DNA of 64,000 nt from Branchiostoma floridae. Taxonomy: Eukaryota > Chordata > Leptocardii > Amphioxiformes > Branchiostomatidae. The stretch spans positions 16,787,166 through 16,851,165 of the forward strand of contig NC_049988.1 of assembly GCF_000003815.2 (NCBI RefSeq), given 5' to 3'. This document shows, piece after piece, positions 24,991-36,199 of the stretch. Numbering within the stretch: the stretch's first letter is position 1; each line of letters opens with the position of its first letter. Under the pieces are notes generated by a model. The model saw only the letters and a program-made list of their open reading frames with translations, ran no database searches and was not told where the DNA came from. The position numbers and the translations under genes were made by a program.

Positions 24991-25319
24991 GTTTTTTCCC
25001 TACACGTGCTGAAAATGGACTCTACCATGTATGGGGAATTTCGGAGCAAATGACTCAAATATTTTACATAAAAGACTCCTATAAAACAGGATATTAATCA
25101 AATCTTATATTTGAGATACTTATTATATTGCAAGAAGGTTTGTCTTTGTTAGTTTGAATTTGCCGGTGGATTATAGATGAATTTCCAAGGTAGCACCCCT
25201 ATTTGCGTAGTGGTACAGCCTAATTTCACTCAGCGATTCGTCTGACGAACAGGACACCAACATCTTCCTCAGTTCTTCCCGTTTTTCTGGACCAAACGGA
25301 CGGCAGAGAACCCAGCAAG
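24991..25319. promoter_or_regulatory. Divergent (bidirectional) promoter WDR75 / TOMM7
   Basis: Only 329 bases separate the two start codons, which point away from each other. A perfect E-box CACGTG lies at 25003-25008, 13 bases upstream of the WDR75 start. CACGTG is the known MYC/USF site and ribosome-biogenesis genes are classic MYC targets; its use here is inference. No TATA box is evident. Confidence 0.65.
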
Positions 25320-26445
25320 ATGGTAAAGATGAGGCCAGAGACGAAGGCGAGAGTACAGACGGTCGTCGGGATCGCCAAGACGATCTTCCACTGGGGATAT
25401 GTTCCATTTATTATCTATCTTGGTGAGCCCCCCTCCCCTTTTTTTTGAGGACATAAATTTTGTTTCACACTTTTCCTTTACGATTCTGTTTATGTGGAAG
25501 CAAGGACGTTATATCAGCTTTTCCCGTTACGATTTTTTGCCACACAAAGCATGATGATGGAAAGATATGCAGATATGACTAATATAATTGTAGAAGTAGA
25601 ATTGATTTGAATACAACATAATTTTTGGTTGACCTCCAAATTTTATTATATCGCTCTATTATTTATTGACCTCTACTATACCTAGAAATTATATGGGGTT
25701 TAATTCATACATTATTTGTATGTTAAATAATTATAGCAAAGTCATAACAATGTGAAGAAGAATTAGAGTTTTTAGATGTTACAAACATGCTATTTTCATA
25801 TATGTATAATTTTCTCTCACCACATGCAACATTAATTTACATGCATCATTTAACGTTACACGATTACATTTTTTACAGGTTTCAAGAAAGGCGCAGACCC
25901 AGGGATGCCTGAACCAAACTTATTAAGGTAAGACTTACTACTGTATGGACCAAGCTTGATGTTTTTGTTGTTTTCTGTTTGGCGGCTTTGTATTTCTCCA
26001 TCTTTAAGTTAGTTTTAATTTTTTTCATCCTTCTCATTGCTAAGGAGCCCATACTGTTGGTTTTCTATGTTAAATTGTTGTTTTTATAAAACGAAGAACA
26101 AAGAAAAAATCTGAACTTCATGACACTGAAGCATAATTTATGCTTACGAGAATCTCATGAAGTTCAGATTTTTGTCTGTCTCAACAACTAAATTTTCTGT
26201 CCTGAGACAGCCCTGTATTACTTCACCTTAATAGTACAATGTAACTTTGTTCAATAGGAACATGGATATGAATTACTTATTGTGTAGTTGGTTACTGGTG
26301 TTACCTTTCAGCTACAGGGTAGGAACTCAGATTGTTGTAGGTTTGAATCCTTGGACTGTTACTTACTTCTACATTTATCCCTTAGTTCATGTATACTAAA
26401 GTTTGCCACAATGTTCCTTCTATCCACAGTATCCTGTGGGCATGA
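25320..26445 (+). CDS. TOMM7: TOMM7, mitochondrial import receptor subunit TOM7
   Basis: Three exons, 25320-25422, 25879-25927 and 26430-26445, give 56 codons (55 residues, the same length as human TOMM7). The product starts MVKMRPETKARVQTVVG, has one membrane-spanning stretch (IFHWGYVPFIIYLGF) and carries the family block KKGADPGMPEPNLL before ending SILWA. TOM7 is a small subunit of the outer-membrane TOM complex that modulates its assembly and, in animals, PINK1 retention. The last exon has only 16 coding bases. The family hallmark GADPGMPEP makes the identification secure despite the small size. Confidence 0.96.
25985..26218. repeat. Dispersed repeat with hairpin in TOMM7 intron 2
   Basis: AAAATCTGAACTTCATGA and TCATGAAGTTCAGATTTT form a short inverted pair around 26107-26176. 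Surrounding blocks (CTCATTGC, TTTTCTGTCCTGAGACAG) match the copies at 5.1 kb and 23.6 kb. Confidence 0.55.
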
Positions 26446-26780
26446 AGTCATGGTATCCACTGCAAGCATCACTCTAGCTGAACAAATGTGAACTGTCGGG
26501 TACAAGCATCCAAAAAGTCAAAAGAAAGGCAGCTGTCTTCATCATTGCACTGTCAAGCACCAATTGCAAGGATTCATCAGAGAACTTTCATCAACAGGAC
26601 TTGAGGACATGGTTTTCAGGGGACTTTGCTGACTGGGATATTTTTCTGCATCCTAAATCATGATGCCATACAGATCATTTTTTATTGTTGTGAAATTGTC
26701 ATATCCATTCCTTGATTGATTGCCATTGTTCTTTGTATCTTTGATGATATACAAAAGAGACATTTTCTGTTGTTAATAAC

Positions 26781-26786
26781 AATAAA
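26781..26786 (+). terminator. AATAAA signal of TOMM7
   Basis: AATAAA about 335 bases after the TOMM7 stop, followed by T/TG-rich sequence. Confidence 0.6.
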
Positions 26787-26963
26787 ACAAAATTTCATCA
26801 TCTCTTCCCTTGTCGTCTTATTCCATGACAGTTGAATGTGATGAAATCCATGTTACTATATTGTTAGTTTATTCATAGTACTATAAACTGTATACACACA
26901 TCATCTTCGTGGCTATCTTTCAGAAAATTGTGATGGTCTGACTGCACAGTTCCTAAAGGGACA

Positions 26964-27014
26964 GACACATGCACACACACACATTCATTCATTTATACAC
27001 ACACACACACACAA
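26964..27014. repeat. (CA)n microsatellite
   Basis: Two ACACAC runs between the convergent TOMM7 and MYCBPAP 3' ends. Confidence 0.8.
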
Positions 27015-27262
27015 AAGAATGACACAGAATTGCAAATTCCTTTATATGACAATCTCATCCTGTTGAACAGTTGCATTTTTGCAGGATAGTGTGATTTTTT
27101 AACAGTTGTCAGTAAACAGAAAAGATATATGAACTATCAACTGCTGTTACAACTGCTTAAACTTAAATTTGGTGAATCTACCAGAAACAATACAGGCTAT
27201 TTTTTACAATCAAAATGTACAGTTTGTATTGGTTAATTCACTGGAACAATATTTCAAATTCT

Positions 27263-27268
27263 TTTATT
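27263..27268 (-). terminator. AATAAA signal of MYCBPAP
   Basis: TTTATT on the + strand, about 75 bases after the MYCBPAP stop on the minus strand. Confidence 0.5.
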
Positions 27269-27341
27269 TTTAAAAACAGTACTTTTGCAGGAATCAATGT
27301 GTTAACTATAACAGAAATAAAGTAACGGGTATATAATTTGT

Positions 27342-30300
27342 TCAGAAAACTACTGGGGCCGCATCTTTAGCTTCTGTTTCTTGAATGTCCTCATACACCA
27401 TAGTCATTTTATCAAACATCTTTTCCAGTAAGTTGTAGGTCTGGGCGTACATTTTCTCCCGCCACTTCTGCCTCAACTCTGGATCAACACTGTCGTACAC
27501 GGACGGTACCGGTGGCTCTTTCTCCTTGGGTGGTTCCACTTCCTTTTGCACTGCGGGGGTTTCCTTCTTTGGTGTGGCTGCCGGTTTATCCTTTCCCTTC
27601 CCGCCTTTGCTTTTGGGTCGCTCTTCCTTGTCTTTCTTCCCTCCCTTTTTGTCATCCTTCCCTTTGTCCTTTTTGGCGTCCTTTTTGTCTGGTTCTTTCT
27701 CCTTCTCTGGCTTCTTGTGTTGGATTTTGTGGATGGGCTCGACGTGAACCGGCTCAGTGTGGAGCTCGGGCATCCCCAACACACCACAAATAACAGCTGC
27801 AGCTCCAGCCATGTTGTCTATGGTGTCCTGCAGGAGTTCGTAGGTCATTTGGCGCATGACAGGCTGGGACGGCACCGACAACGGAACAGACATCTCCATG
27901 ACGATATCGTTCATGCGCTTCAAGAAGTCTTCCCTCTGTTCGTCTTCCTCGATCGCGAGGAGTTGCTTCTTCAGGTTCTCCAAGGAAAAGTCCCACTGTT
28001 GGGCCTCTCTTTCTTCTTCAGGGTAAAGCTCCTTGTAAAGCTCTTGGACTTTCTGTATAGCTTCAAAGTTCCACTGAACTCCTTCGTTCTTCCTCAGGAA
28101 GATCTCCTCTTCGGTGATGTATGCATCCAGCGGCGACCGGGCCCTCTCCGGGGTCCGAACACCCTCGAGGATGCTGTTCAGTATGTCGGTAACCCCCAAC
28201 ACAGCCTCCTTGTGCGCAAGCTCCTGTTCGAGTCGAACACGAGACTCCTTGTTGACATCATCTTGGATGGCGACGCCACGCAGGGTGATCTGAATGGCCG
28301 CCCCGCCGCACAGGACCGGGCTCGTGTGCAGCTCCCACAGCTCTGTAAAGATGCCAGCATTCTGCGACTTGAAGACAAACGGGTACTTCATGCTGTCACC
28401 CGGGAGGATGACCCCGCTGTTGGTGTTGAAGTAGAACCGCTGCACGGGGTCGGGAGGCTTGCAGTCGAAGGCGTTCTTGATGGGGATCTTCCTCCAGTTG
28501 TAGTAGACCGCCGTGGTGCCGTTGTTGGTCAGCTCCAGGAACTGCAGCTTCCTCTGTGCAGTGTTGGCTTCGAAGGCAATCCTGCAGGAGATGCCCACAC
28601 CACCTTTCTCAGAGTGGTCATCCCCCGTCCACAAGGCGTAGTGACCGCCGACGATCATCGCTGGTCCAACGATCGGCTCCTCAAACCTATCTGGGTAGGC
28701 TGCCAGAGGATCGTTGGCTGTTTCAGCCGTTTTCATTGGCCGGATGTTTTCCTTGTGATCTTCCGGGACGTCAAACTCATCCAAGGTTTCTTCGTCATCG
28801 ATGGCCGTCAGGACTCCCTTGTTGGTGCCGATGATCTCCAGGTTTTCCAGATCAGGTCGCGCTGGGACCAGCTCTTCCATGAATGGCTGGAGCTGTTTCT
28901 GACGGGTTTTCAGATACCCTGACCGCTCCCACTGGAAGCTGGCTGTACTCTTGGTGGGCAGGCCCTGTATGCCCGTCTCCATCTTTACAAAGTTGGGTTT
29001 TGCCACGTGCTCGAAGGGCGGGGGGTACCCTCTCTCCGTTTGGGTGAGGGTCATGTTAAGGCCTGTCAGGTCGTCGCCAAGCCTTTCGTGCTGCTTCCAG
29101 AACTCACTCCCAACGCGGTACCCCTTACCGTAGTTGATGGATGGCATGGTGCGGTCGATGAGGTACCGCTCTTCCTGCGTCTGGCGGTAGTTCTCGCTCT
29201 GGTTCATGAGAAGCGTGTCGGTAGAACGCTGCAGGAGTTTGGAGATGTACCCCTGTTGGCGCTTACGCTCGCGCATCTTGTTTTCCCAGTTGCGGAGGGC
29301 GTTGCTCTCGTCTTCCGCGGGTTTGCGCGCCCTCTTCTCTTTCTTCTTCTTCTCGTACTTGATGGAAGGTGAAGTGGCAGTCGTCATGTCCAGGTTTATA
29401 CCAGGGGGAAGGACCTAGGCAACAACAAAACACTTTGATTAGATAATAGGAAAATACAACAGAACGTAAATAATCTGAAATGCAGAGATTTTTAACTGTG
29501 ATCAATGATACTATTGATGGTGGTATGGTATAACAGGCAGAGCATTAGGCTCAGAACCATTAAGTTATGGCTTTGATACTCACTATACCCTGATGTTGTG
29601 CGCTACATGATATACCAACCATGACACCCTCAGAGCCTCTTTGGGTAAATTGTCAAAAGTGTGCCATAGATGCTTAAACCTGCATATTTAATACCAAGAG
29701 CAATCCATAATATAATACACAATGTACATGACTACACACCTCATCCTCCTCTCCCCTAGCAATAGCCTCCTGTTTAAAGTCATCCACAGAACCCAGGATG
29801 GTGTGAGCCAAGATGTCACCAGTCATGTCCAACCCTGGACCGCCTGTACAAACATGGAGAAAATTAGTAATCATTGATGTTTGTTTTTATTGCATACCGC
29901 ATCATAGCATAACACACCAGGTTTGAAGAGTACAAGTATGTCTGGTCAGATTTATTTGATTCGTTCACACTGCGGGGCTCGAAATACTGTACATAGGCAG
30001 GTTAGTGCAGGTAAAATTTGAGCTGTGCAGGTATTTCTGATGTCTACCTGCACTGATCTGTGTACAGGGTTTATATATGCTATGATTTAGGTGTATGTAG
30101 GATATTTACTAGCCCTTGGATTGTTACCAGTGACGAAGTATGAAAGAAGTAATAGCAATAGTTTCTGAACATTTCTAGTATGAACAGTACTTCCAAAATT
30201 CTGAGTGGTGCAGGTATTTGTCTAAGTATGCAGAAAAAAGTACTTTGAGCCCTGGCTGCCCTGCACTGGGAAAAACTCCTACACTTTTGGATTAGTGCAG

Positions 30301-31604
30301 CTCACGGTAAGGCTTTTCTCGATTCTTCCTTGAAAACATCAGATGATCAGTGATCTGACAGGAAATATATCAACTCACCTGCACCCAGGTAATCCGTGGG
30401 TTTGATCGGTGCATCGTAGGGCGCAGGGCGGGCAATTGTGATCTGGCGGAATTTGATCCTAGCGGGATCGTCTGGCCCGCGTAGCCGTTTGACCATGATC
30501 CGGTTGGACCGGGCGGTACGCTCAGTCTCGGGAGGAGGTTTGGGCACCCGGATCTTAGTTAGGTCTTCTTCCCTGGAATAGAGATTATAAGCAGTGAGTG
30601 ACTGCATGAGTGAGTGACTGCATGAGTGAGTGACTTGGTGGGTGGGTGGTTGAGTGAGTGAGTGACAGTTGGTGTGTGTGAGTGAGTGAGTGTGAGTGAG
30701 AGAGCAGGTGACAGAGTGAGTAAAGCTAATATCGTTACAATTTACATAACTTGAATTTAAAACAATGCAATAAAGATATTTATGACTATTAGGCACATGA
30801 AATTTACATAATAAAATTATGAGAGTTAAACTTCCTACATTTTGGGCATCCAGAATGTGTGCAGCTTATAATATGTTCAGGTAAAGAACTGACAAAAGTA
30901 TTTTGTTGGTTAACAATAAGGGGCATAATTCATATTAGATGTATAAATCCGATGTTCTGGAATGATCGACATTTCCCTCCTATCCTTGAGTATATTTAGT
31001 GTCTATGTCTTCTTCTTTAGCTTTCCTTTTTAATCCATGAGATCTGTCAAAAGTTTTAAATTTTCTTGTGACCCCGATTGTAGTCCAAACCCACATACAG
31101 ACCCTTCGTTCCGTAGCGACCACATTGTAATGTCATTCACAACTGTTTTCACAACCCCAAACTCCCTCATATTTAGTCGAAATCATCCGTGAAATTTGCG
31201 ATAAACTTTCACAACAAAATAACGTTTACCCTCATTTGATATGACAGAGAAAAAGTCAAGATTCAAGTTTATACAAGGTACGATCCATTTAACCATGAAG
31301 TCAAAATGGCGGATGGGTCTGTATGTTTACGGATTGTTTGGTAAGAATTTTTGATCGTAACAGTTGTAAAAGTGGGTAAAATAAGATCGTCTTGGATTCC
31401 TAAGACACTTGTTGTTTACCTTATCTGTAATGCCTGGATATCTTCGCCATTGATGACGTTTTTAGCGGGTCCTTCCTCGTCCTCCATGGTGTTCGACTGG
31501 CTCGGAGAGTTCAACTTGTCGGGCGTTCCGTCTCGATTCTTTCTCCTTCCCGAACTCTTGGGTCGGTCTTTCTTTGACGACCTGACCGCCAGCTTGCTAC
31601 TCAT
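27342..31604 (-). CDS. MYCBPAP: MYCBPAP-like ciliary/axonemal protein
   Basis: Four exons: 31420-31604, 30379-30572, 29740-29843 and 27342-29414. Phases close to 852 codons (851 residues). The start ATG at 31602-31604 has an A at -3. The last exon is unusually long (2,073 coding bases). The N-terminus is basic and Ser-rich, followed by DDPARIKFRQITIARPAPYD. Around residues 435-548 an Ig-like MSP/ASH-type domain is visible (CRIAFEANTAQRKLQFLELT, then NNGTTAVYYNWRKI, GVILPGDSMKYPFVF, GIFTELWELHTSPVL and IQITLRGVA). Residues ~750-820 are a Lys/Glu-rich charged tail rich in KKDK and KEKEP. MYCBPAP is known as a MYCBP partner and a conserved central-apparatus/axoneme component. I assign it by overall layout plus these blocks. 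Its large antisense open frame on the + strand is a shadow. Confidence 0.85.
30594..30715. repeat. (TGAG)n-rich microsatellite in MYCBPAP intron 1
   Basis: Imperfect GAGTGAGTGACTGCATGAGT arrays starting about 20 bases from the acceptor of exon 2. Confidence 0.75.
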
Positions 31605-32844
31605 TTTGTTCGGCTGTTTATATTGTAACCAAACGTCCAAGCAACTGAAGAAATTCTATCCAGAAAACGAGGAAAAGATACGGTCCAGGCGAAAAACTAT
31701 ACCTCCAACCTCGCCGTAACTATGGCGGCCACTGTACACAAATGGTGACCTTTGACCGAGTAGTATAGAGGGCGCTTTTCAATAATTCTCGAAGAGGGGG
31801 AAGTGTTGTTGCGTCACAATCTGCAGAAACCAGACCTGTTTTGTGATATCACAGGACATTTCATAGTGAGATACCATAGTGATGTTACAATAGCAAGGCT
31901 AAGAATGACTCGTTTCTTTCGGCACACTATGGCAACGTCAAAACAGACTGAGCCCACAACATAATTGCATTAGAATGGATGCAGCAGCTATTAAGTTAGC
32001 CATGTGATTTGGTGTAAATATGCACATGTATTTCAGTCTTTTCTTTAACCAACGGGTGCTTGTCTCACCAGTGACTGGGCATTGCTTTCCATGGGTCTCT
32101 TACAGACTGACTACGTTGGCCACAGTATAGGGAAATTAAGGAGTGTTTTGCTACCAGAGGATTTGGCCGGCCGCACAGTGGAGGGGAATATTATTGTGTT
32201 GAAATCAACCTTTAATAGCATAGACTGACTCTAGTAGACTTATTCCCTGACCAATTTCCCGATCTTTCTTTTTTTGGTGAATTCTACGAACCCCGTACCT
32301 CCGTGGGAAGGACTGGTAGAGGCTAGTTTTCCAGCGTCCCGCCTCCGGAACTCTTTCATTTTGTGCCAGCACGTAGCTCTTCCATGAATACGCAGGTAAC
32401 GGTCAGAAGGCTTCCATGACAACTTAGTTTGTGTTCTCTTTAAGGAAATCTCTTTCCCTGTATGCTCGAGGCGGTGATCCTACAGATTTTGGTTAAGTGA
32501 GCGGTAAAGTCTAGTTAAGGCTGCCTAACGTCAATGACATGATTGTGGCATTACCTTAGGCGTGATAAAAGGTAAACACAAATGTCAGCCTGACAGTTCA
32601 TTCATCTGCGTTGGTTTATGACATTATTATATAGGCAACACTGACTAAATTATTAGAGGAGTTTATTTGATTCAATCGATAAACACTAGTAAAATACATC
32701 AGCAGAAGACGCTGCAGCTGAATGGCGCACTTTAGACTTACTACATTGTGCAAAATCTAGTTTTTGCATATAAAATCAAAATTTTATGGATGACACCGGC
32801 GCTCGTTTATTTTCGCCCGTTCTTAAAAAAACTGTGTTCAAATG

Positions 32845-33117
32845 AATGAATGAATGAACTTTATTGCACAACATTTGTACATGGTACAATTGTAAGGCAA
32901 CAGTAACATGTCAATAAATACAATGATACTCGTCTAAGTTCTATAACTACATACATATATAGTATAGAAATGTGAACATAAATGGCGTATTGACATAGTG
33001 TAATGTGACCCAGTCTTGTCAGGGCATTCGGCCACAACGTCTCTTTTTTGCGTCTCGCCGATGTATGGCCTTTTTTTCGCCCTTTGTCTATTTCTTGTGC
33101 CCTGGAAGGCACTTAAC
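32845..33117 (-). mobile_element. LINE/SINE 3' tail with (TTCA)n end
   Basis: On the minus strand the segment ends GCAATAAAGTTCATTCATTC, the short tandem tail and AATAAA typical of CR1/L2-type retroposon 3' ends. No protein remains. Confidence 0.5.
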
Positions 33118-33325
33118 ATGACATTCCTCACTTCACTCAGAGGAAAATAAGTACCTTACTTCGGTTAGGGCCATCCCTCCGATAGGACGTTATGTACATC
33201 CCACATTTGAGGAGAGTCACAACAACGATCGCGTAAAAAAACACCACTCTTATCGAAAAGAGTAGGGGTCCCTTCATGGTTTGAGTGGATCGAATCTTAC
33301 AATCGGTATACAGTCTACAGAATAT
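33118..33325 (+). mobile_element. SINE body fragment
   Basis: Matches the SINE at 51.03-51.41 kb in block order: TACTTCGGTTAGGGCCATCC / AGCTTTGGCTAGGGTCGTCC, GATAGGACGT, GAAAAGAG, GAGTGGATC / GAGTAGATC. The 5' tRNA-like head is missing. Confidence 0.6.
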
Positions 33326-33589
33326 TTCTCAAGTTGAAGTAGGTAGCCTCAAAAACAAAGAAAGAAGAAGGAAAGAAAGTCCGTAGGAATTGACGCTCCT
33401 CTTTCTACAATTTTAGACACAAACATCAGGTGCATGTGGGCATAGGATCTGCTGCTTTTTCATAAATTAAGTGTTAACATGATGTTTGATGTGTTCCAAA
33501 AAATCGTATTTTCCCAAAACTATCATGGAGTAAAATTTGTAATCACCAAGCACCATCATCGTTGGATAGTTTTGATTTGAAAAGCATTG

Positions 33590-34525
33590 TCAGATAGATG
33601 TGCAACCGCTAGGTACGACAGGTCGTTCAGTGTAATATAACCAGCTGCTGCCACGCCGCGGTCCTGCGAAGCTGGTGTGTCACGCCGAAGGGCGGTTATA
33701 CCGACTATATAGATACAGATACAGAAGCTGGTGTGTTACGCCGAAGGGCGGTTATACTAGTGCCGGCTATATAGATACAGATACAGAAGCTGGTGTGTTA
33801 CGCCGAAGGGCGGTTATACCGGCTATATGGATACAGATACAGATGCTGGTGTGTTACGCCGAAGGGCGGTTATACTAGTACCGGCTATATAGATACAGAT
33901 ACAGAAGCTGGTGTGTTACGCCGAAGGGCGGTTATACCGACTATATAGATACAGATACAGAAGCTGGTGTGTTACGCCAAAGGGCGGTTATACTAGTGCC
34001 GGCTATATAGATACAGATACAGAAGCTGGTGTGTTACGCCGAAGGGCGGTTATACCGGCTATATAGATACAGATACAGAAGCTGGTGTGTTACGTCGAAG
34101 GGCGGTTATACCGGCTATATAGATACAGATACAGAAGCTGGTGTGTTACGTCGAAGGGCGGTTATACCGGCTATATAGATACAGATACAGAAGCTGGTGT
34201 GTTACGTCGAAGGGCGGTTATACCGGCTATATAGATACAGATACAGAAGCTGGTGTGTTACGTCGAAGGGCGGTTATACCGGCTATATAGATACAGATCG
34301 ATACAGAAGCTGGTGTGTTACGCCGAAGGGCGGTTATACCGGCTATATAGATACAGATACAGAAGCTGGTGTGTTACGCCGAAGGGCGGATATACCGGCT
34401 ATATTATATAGCTACTGATACAGAAGCGGTGTGTTACGTCGAAGAGCGGTTATAGCGGCTATATAGATACAGATACAGAAGCTGGTGTGTTACGCCGAAG
34501 AGCGGTTATACCGGCTATGTAACGT
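33590..34525 (+). repeat. 15-copy tandem array of a LINE 3' tail (56-62 bp units)
   Basis: A LINE tail starts near 33590 (GTCGTTCAGTGTAATATAACC, as at 11000). From 33671 the unit GCTGGTGTGTTACGCCGAAG, then GGCGGTTATACCGGCTATATA, then GATACAGATACAGAA, recurs at 33671, 33727, 33789, 33845, 33907, 33963, 34025, 34081, 34137, 34193, 34249, 34309, 34365, ~34425 and 34481. Most units are 56 bp. Some carry a 6-bp insert (CTAGTG) and are 62 bp. Long frames through it are artefacts of the array. Confidence 0.93.
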
Positions 34526-36108
34526 TAGGTACATATCAAACAGATGTGACGTCTCTCACAGTTGTTACTAGTGCTAGCGTCATCCATACCATACGACGGT
34601 TGCGCTACCAAATGCATGATGAAAGCTAATACAAATGTCAATGACATTAGCATGACGAAATTCTAATAATCCCTTAAACCATGTCCGTTCCCCTGAGCGT
34701 CTTTACTTGGAAATACTACTTCCATTCGAAGAAAAATCGGAGACTACAAATAGCGAAGACTTCTTGGAACGAAAGAGTTAAGAAGATGAACTTAAATCTC
34801 AGTGGGTAAGAGTAAGTCGGACGGTCTGTTATATACGTAAGAACTATTACGAGTTACCAAAGAACTCTTACGTCCCCGGTTTTTACTTTTCTTTTTTGTT
34901 GATAAATCTCTCACCCACTTCCTGCGGAGGATGTGTTGGCGTTATGTAAGTCTCCAGAATCCGTTCAAGACCAAGTGCCGCTTTAAGTGTGCTTTGTGAC
35001 ATGGAACTTAAAGAAACCCATGACTCAACGCTATGCGCATGAAGGTTGATATTCACCCTTTACTAACACAGTTCTTTGAAATTTTATCCTTTTTCTCCAC
35101 ATTCTCTTTCGTCCATTTTTGCTTTCTTTCGACTTTTTGTCGATGATTTGTCCGTTGTAATTTTTGTTGCTTTTGTTTGCATCTTATGCTATTCAAGCAT
35201 GAGAAATACCTTGTTGTAGATATTTCCTCTTTTCGTGGACGTACATAATGTACGTGTAATGTGGGTCAAAATATACGAAACCAAGTGCAAAGCCTTGCGC
35301 ATGCCTGTGTCTATGTGTGAGAACTATTCACTGCTTTGTAGGTATTAGTTAGTGACGACTAAGGGCAAGCATTAGGGGTTGATGAAAGCTCTTTGTTACA
35401 AAGATATTAGATAAGATTAATGTCCTCCCTACGTAACCAACCAACAAATTAAACATCAACATATGTCTTCTTAACCTGCTTAATTCTTTGACAAACCAGA
35501 GTACCTGAAAGCTTCTCCATACGCCGACAGTTGACAGCCCAGGTGCCTTTAGAAAAAGCGTCTGCGTCGTTCTTTGAAATCCCTGGCGTTGCCAAAGCGG
35601 GGAAACGAGCGCAAGCGACGGCAGTCTTATGAAAATACCAGTCATTATCCGTCTGAAGCACATCAAATCATGTCTCTTTTCAGTAATACCTGGTTGACAA
35701 CGACAAAGGCGAACTCAAGGAATGAGAGGCGACAAACAAAGAATACCAGGAGAAAGTTGTGAGAGTTTTCTGAGTGTTTGACAATACAGGATAAAAAAAT
35801 GCTTACGCGTTTTTTGTAAACCACTCTCACTGCGTCACGTGGATTTGTCAGGATTTGGCTGGGTCTGTAGCGGCGTTTTTGTCTAACGAGAGTTGCCAGA
35901 CATAAAAGTCCGATCAACCGGTAACTATGGCTTAACTAAATATCAAGTTACTTTGTCAGTTCCGTCCAAATCCGCCCGCTTAACCATCAGCTTGTTTAAA
36001 ACCAGCGAGTGAAATGTTAGTGATTCCACCAAAGCTGTTCAAAGAGGACAACACCCATTCCCATAGTTTCAAAGTCTTCCTGTTTCTGACTTTTTGTCGT
36101 TGAAGTCT

Positions 36109-36116
36109 TATATAAA
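36109..36116 (+). promoter_or_regulatory. TATA box of prokineticin-like gene 1
   Basis: TATATAAA, 84 bases upstream of the start codon. The same octamer lies about 100 bases upstream of the third gene (61807-61814). Confidence 0.6.
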
Positions 36117-36199
36117 GACCAGCAGACAGTTAAGATTCTGCGAGTAGAACACCGTGAAAAGTTAGTTAAACAAGAGGTGATTTGTATTACTGCCAACAA

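Larger units (their letters stand above)
31605..36108. other. Intergenic: MYCBPAP 5' flank to first prokineticin-like gene
   Basis: The first ~200 bases are the MYCBPAP promoter side (CTATGGCGGCCAC near 31722 resembles a YY1 site). The rest holds no recognisable gene. It contains a LINE tail, a SINE piece and the 15-copy LINE-tail array, listed separately. The segment 34530-36100 has no feature I can identify. Confidence 0.55.

Noticed and set aside
27546-28922. A 458-codon open frame on the + strand
   Set aside because: It is exactly antisense to the long MYCBPAP exon, has no family similarity, and arises from the codon bias of the real gene.
33671-34520. Regular 56-62 bp repeats resembling a CRISPR array
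   Set aside because: The units are contiguous with no unique spacers and match a LINE tail in an animal genome.
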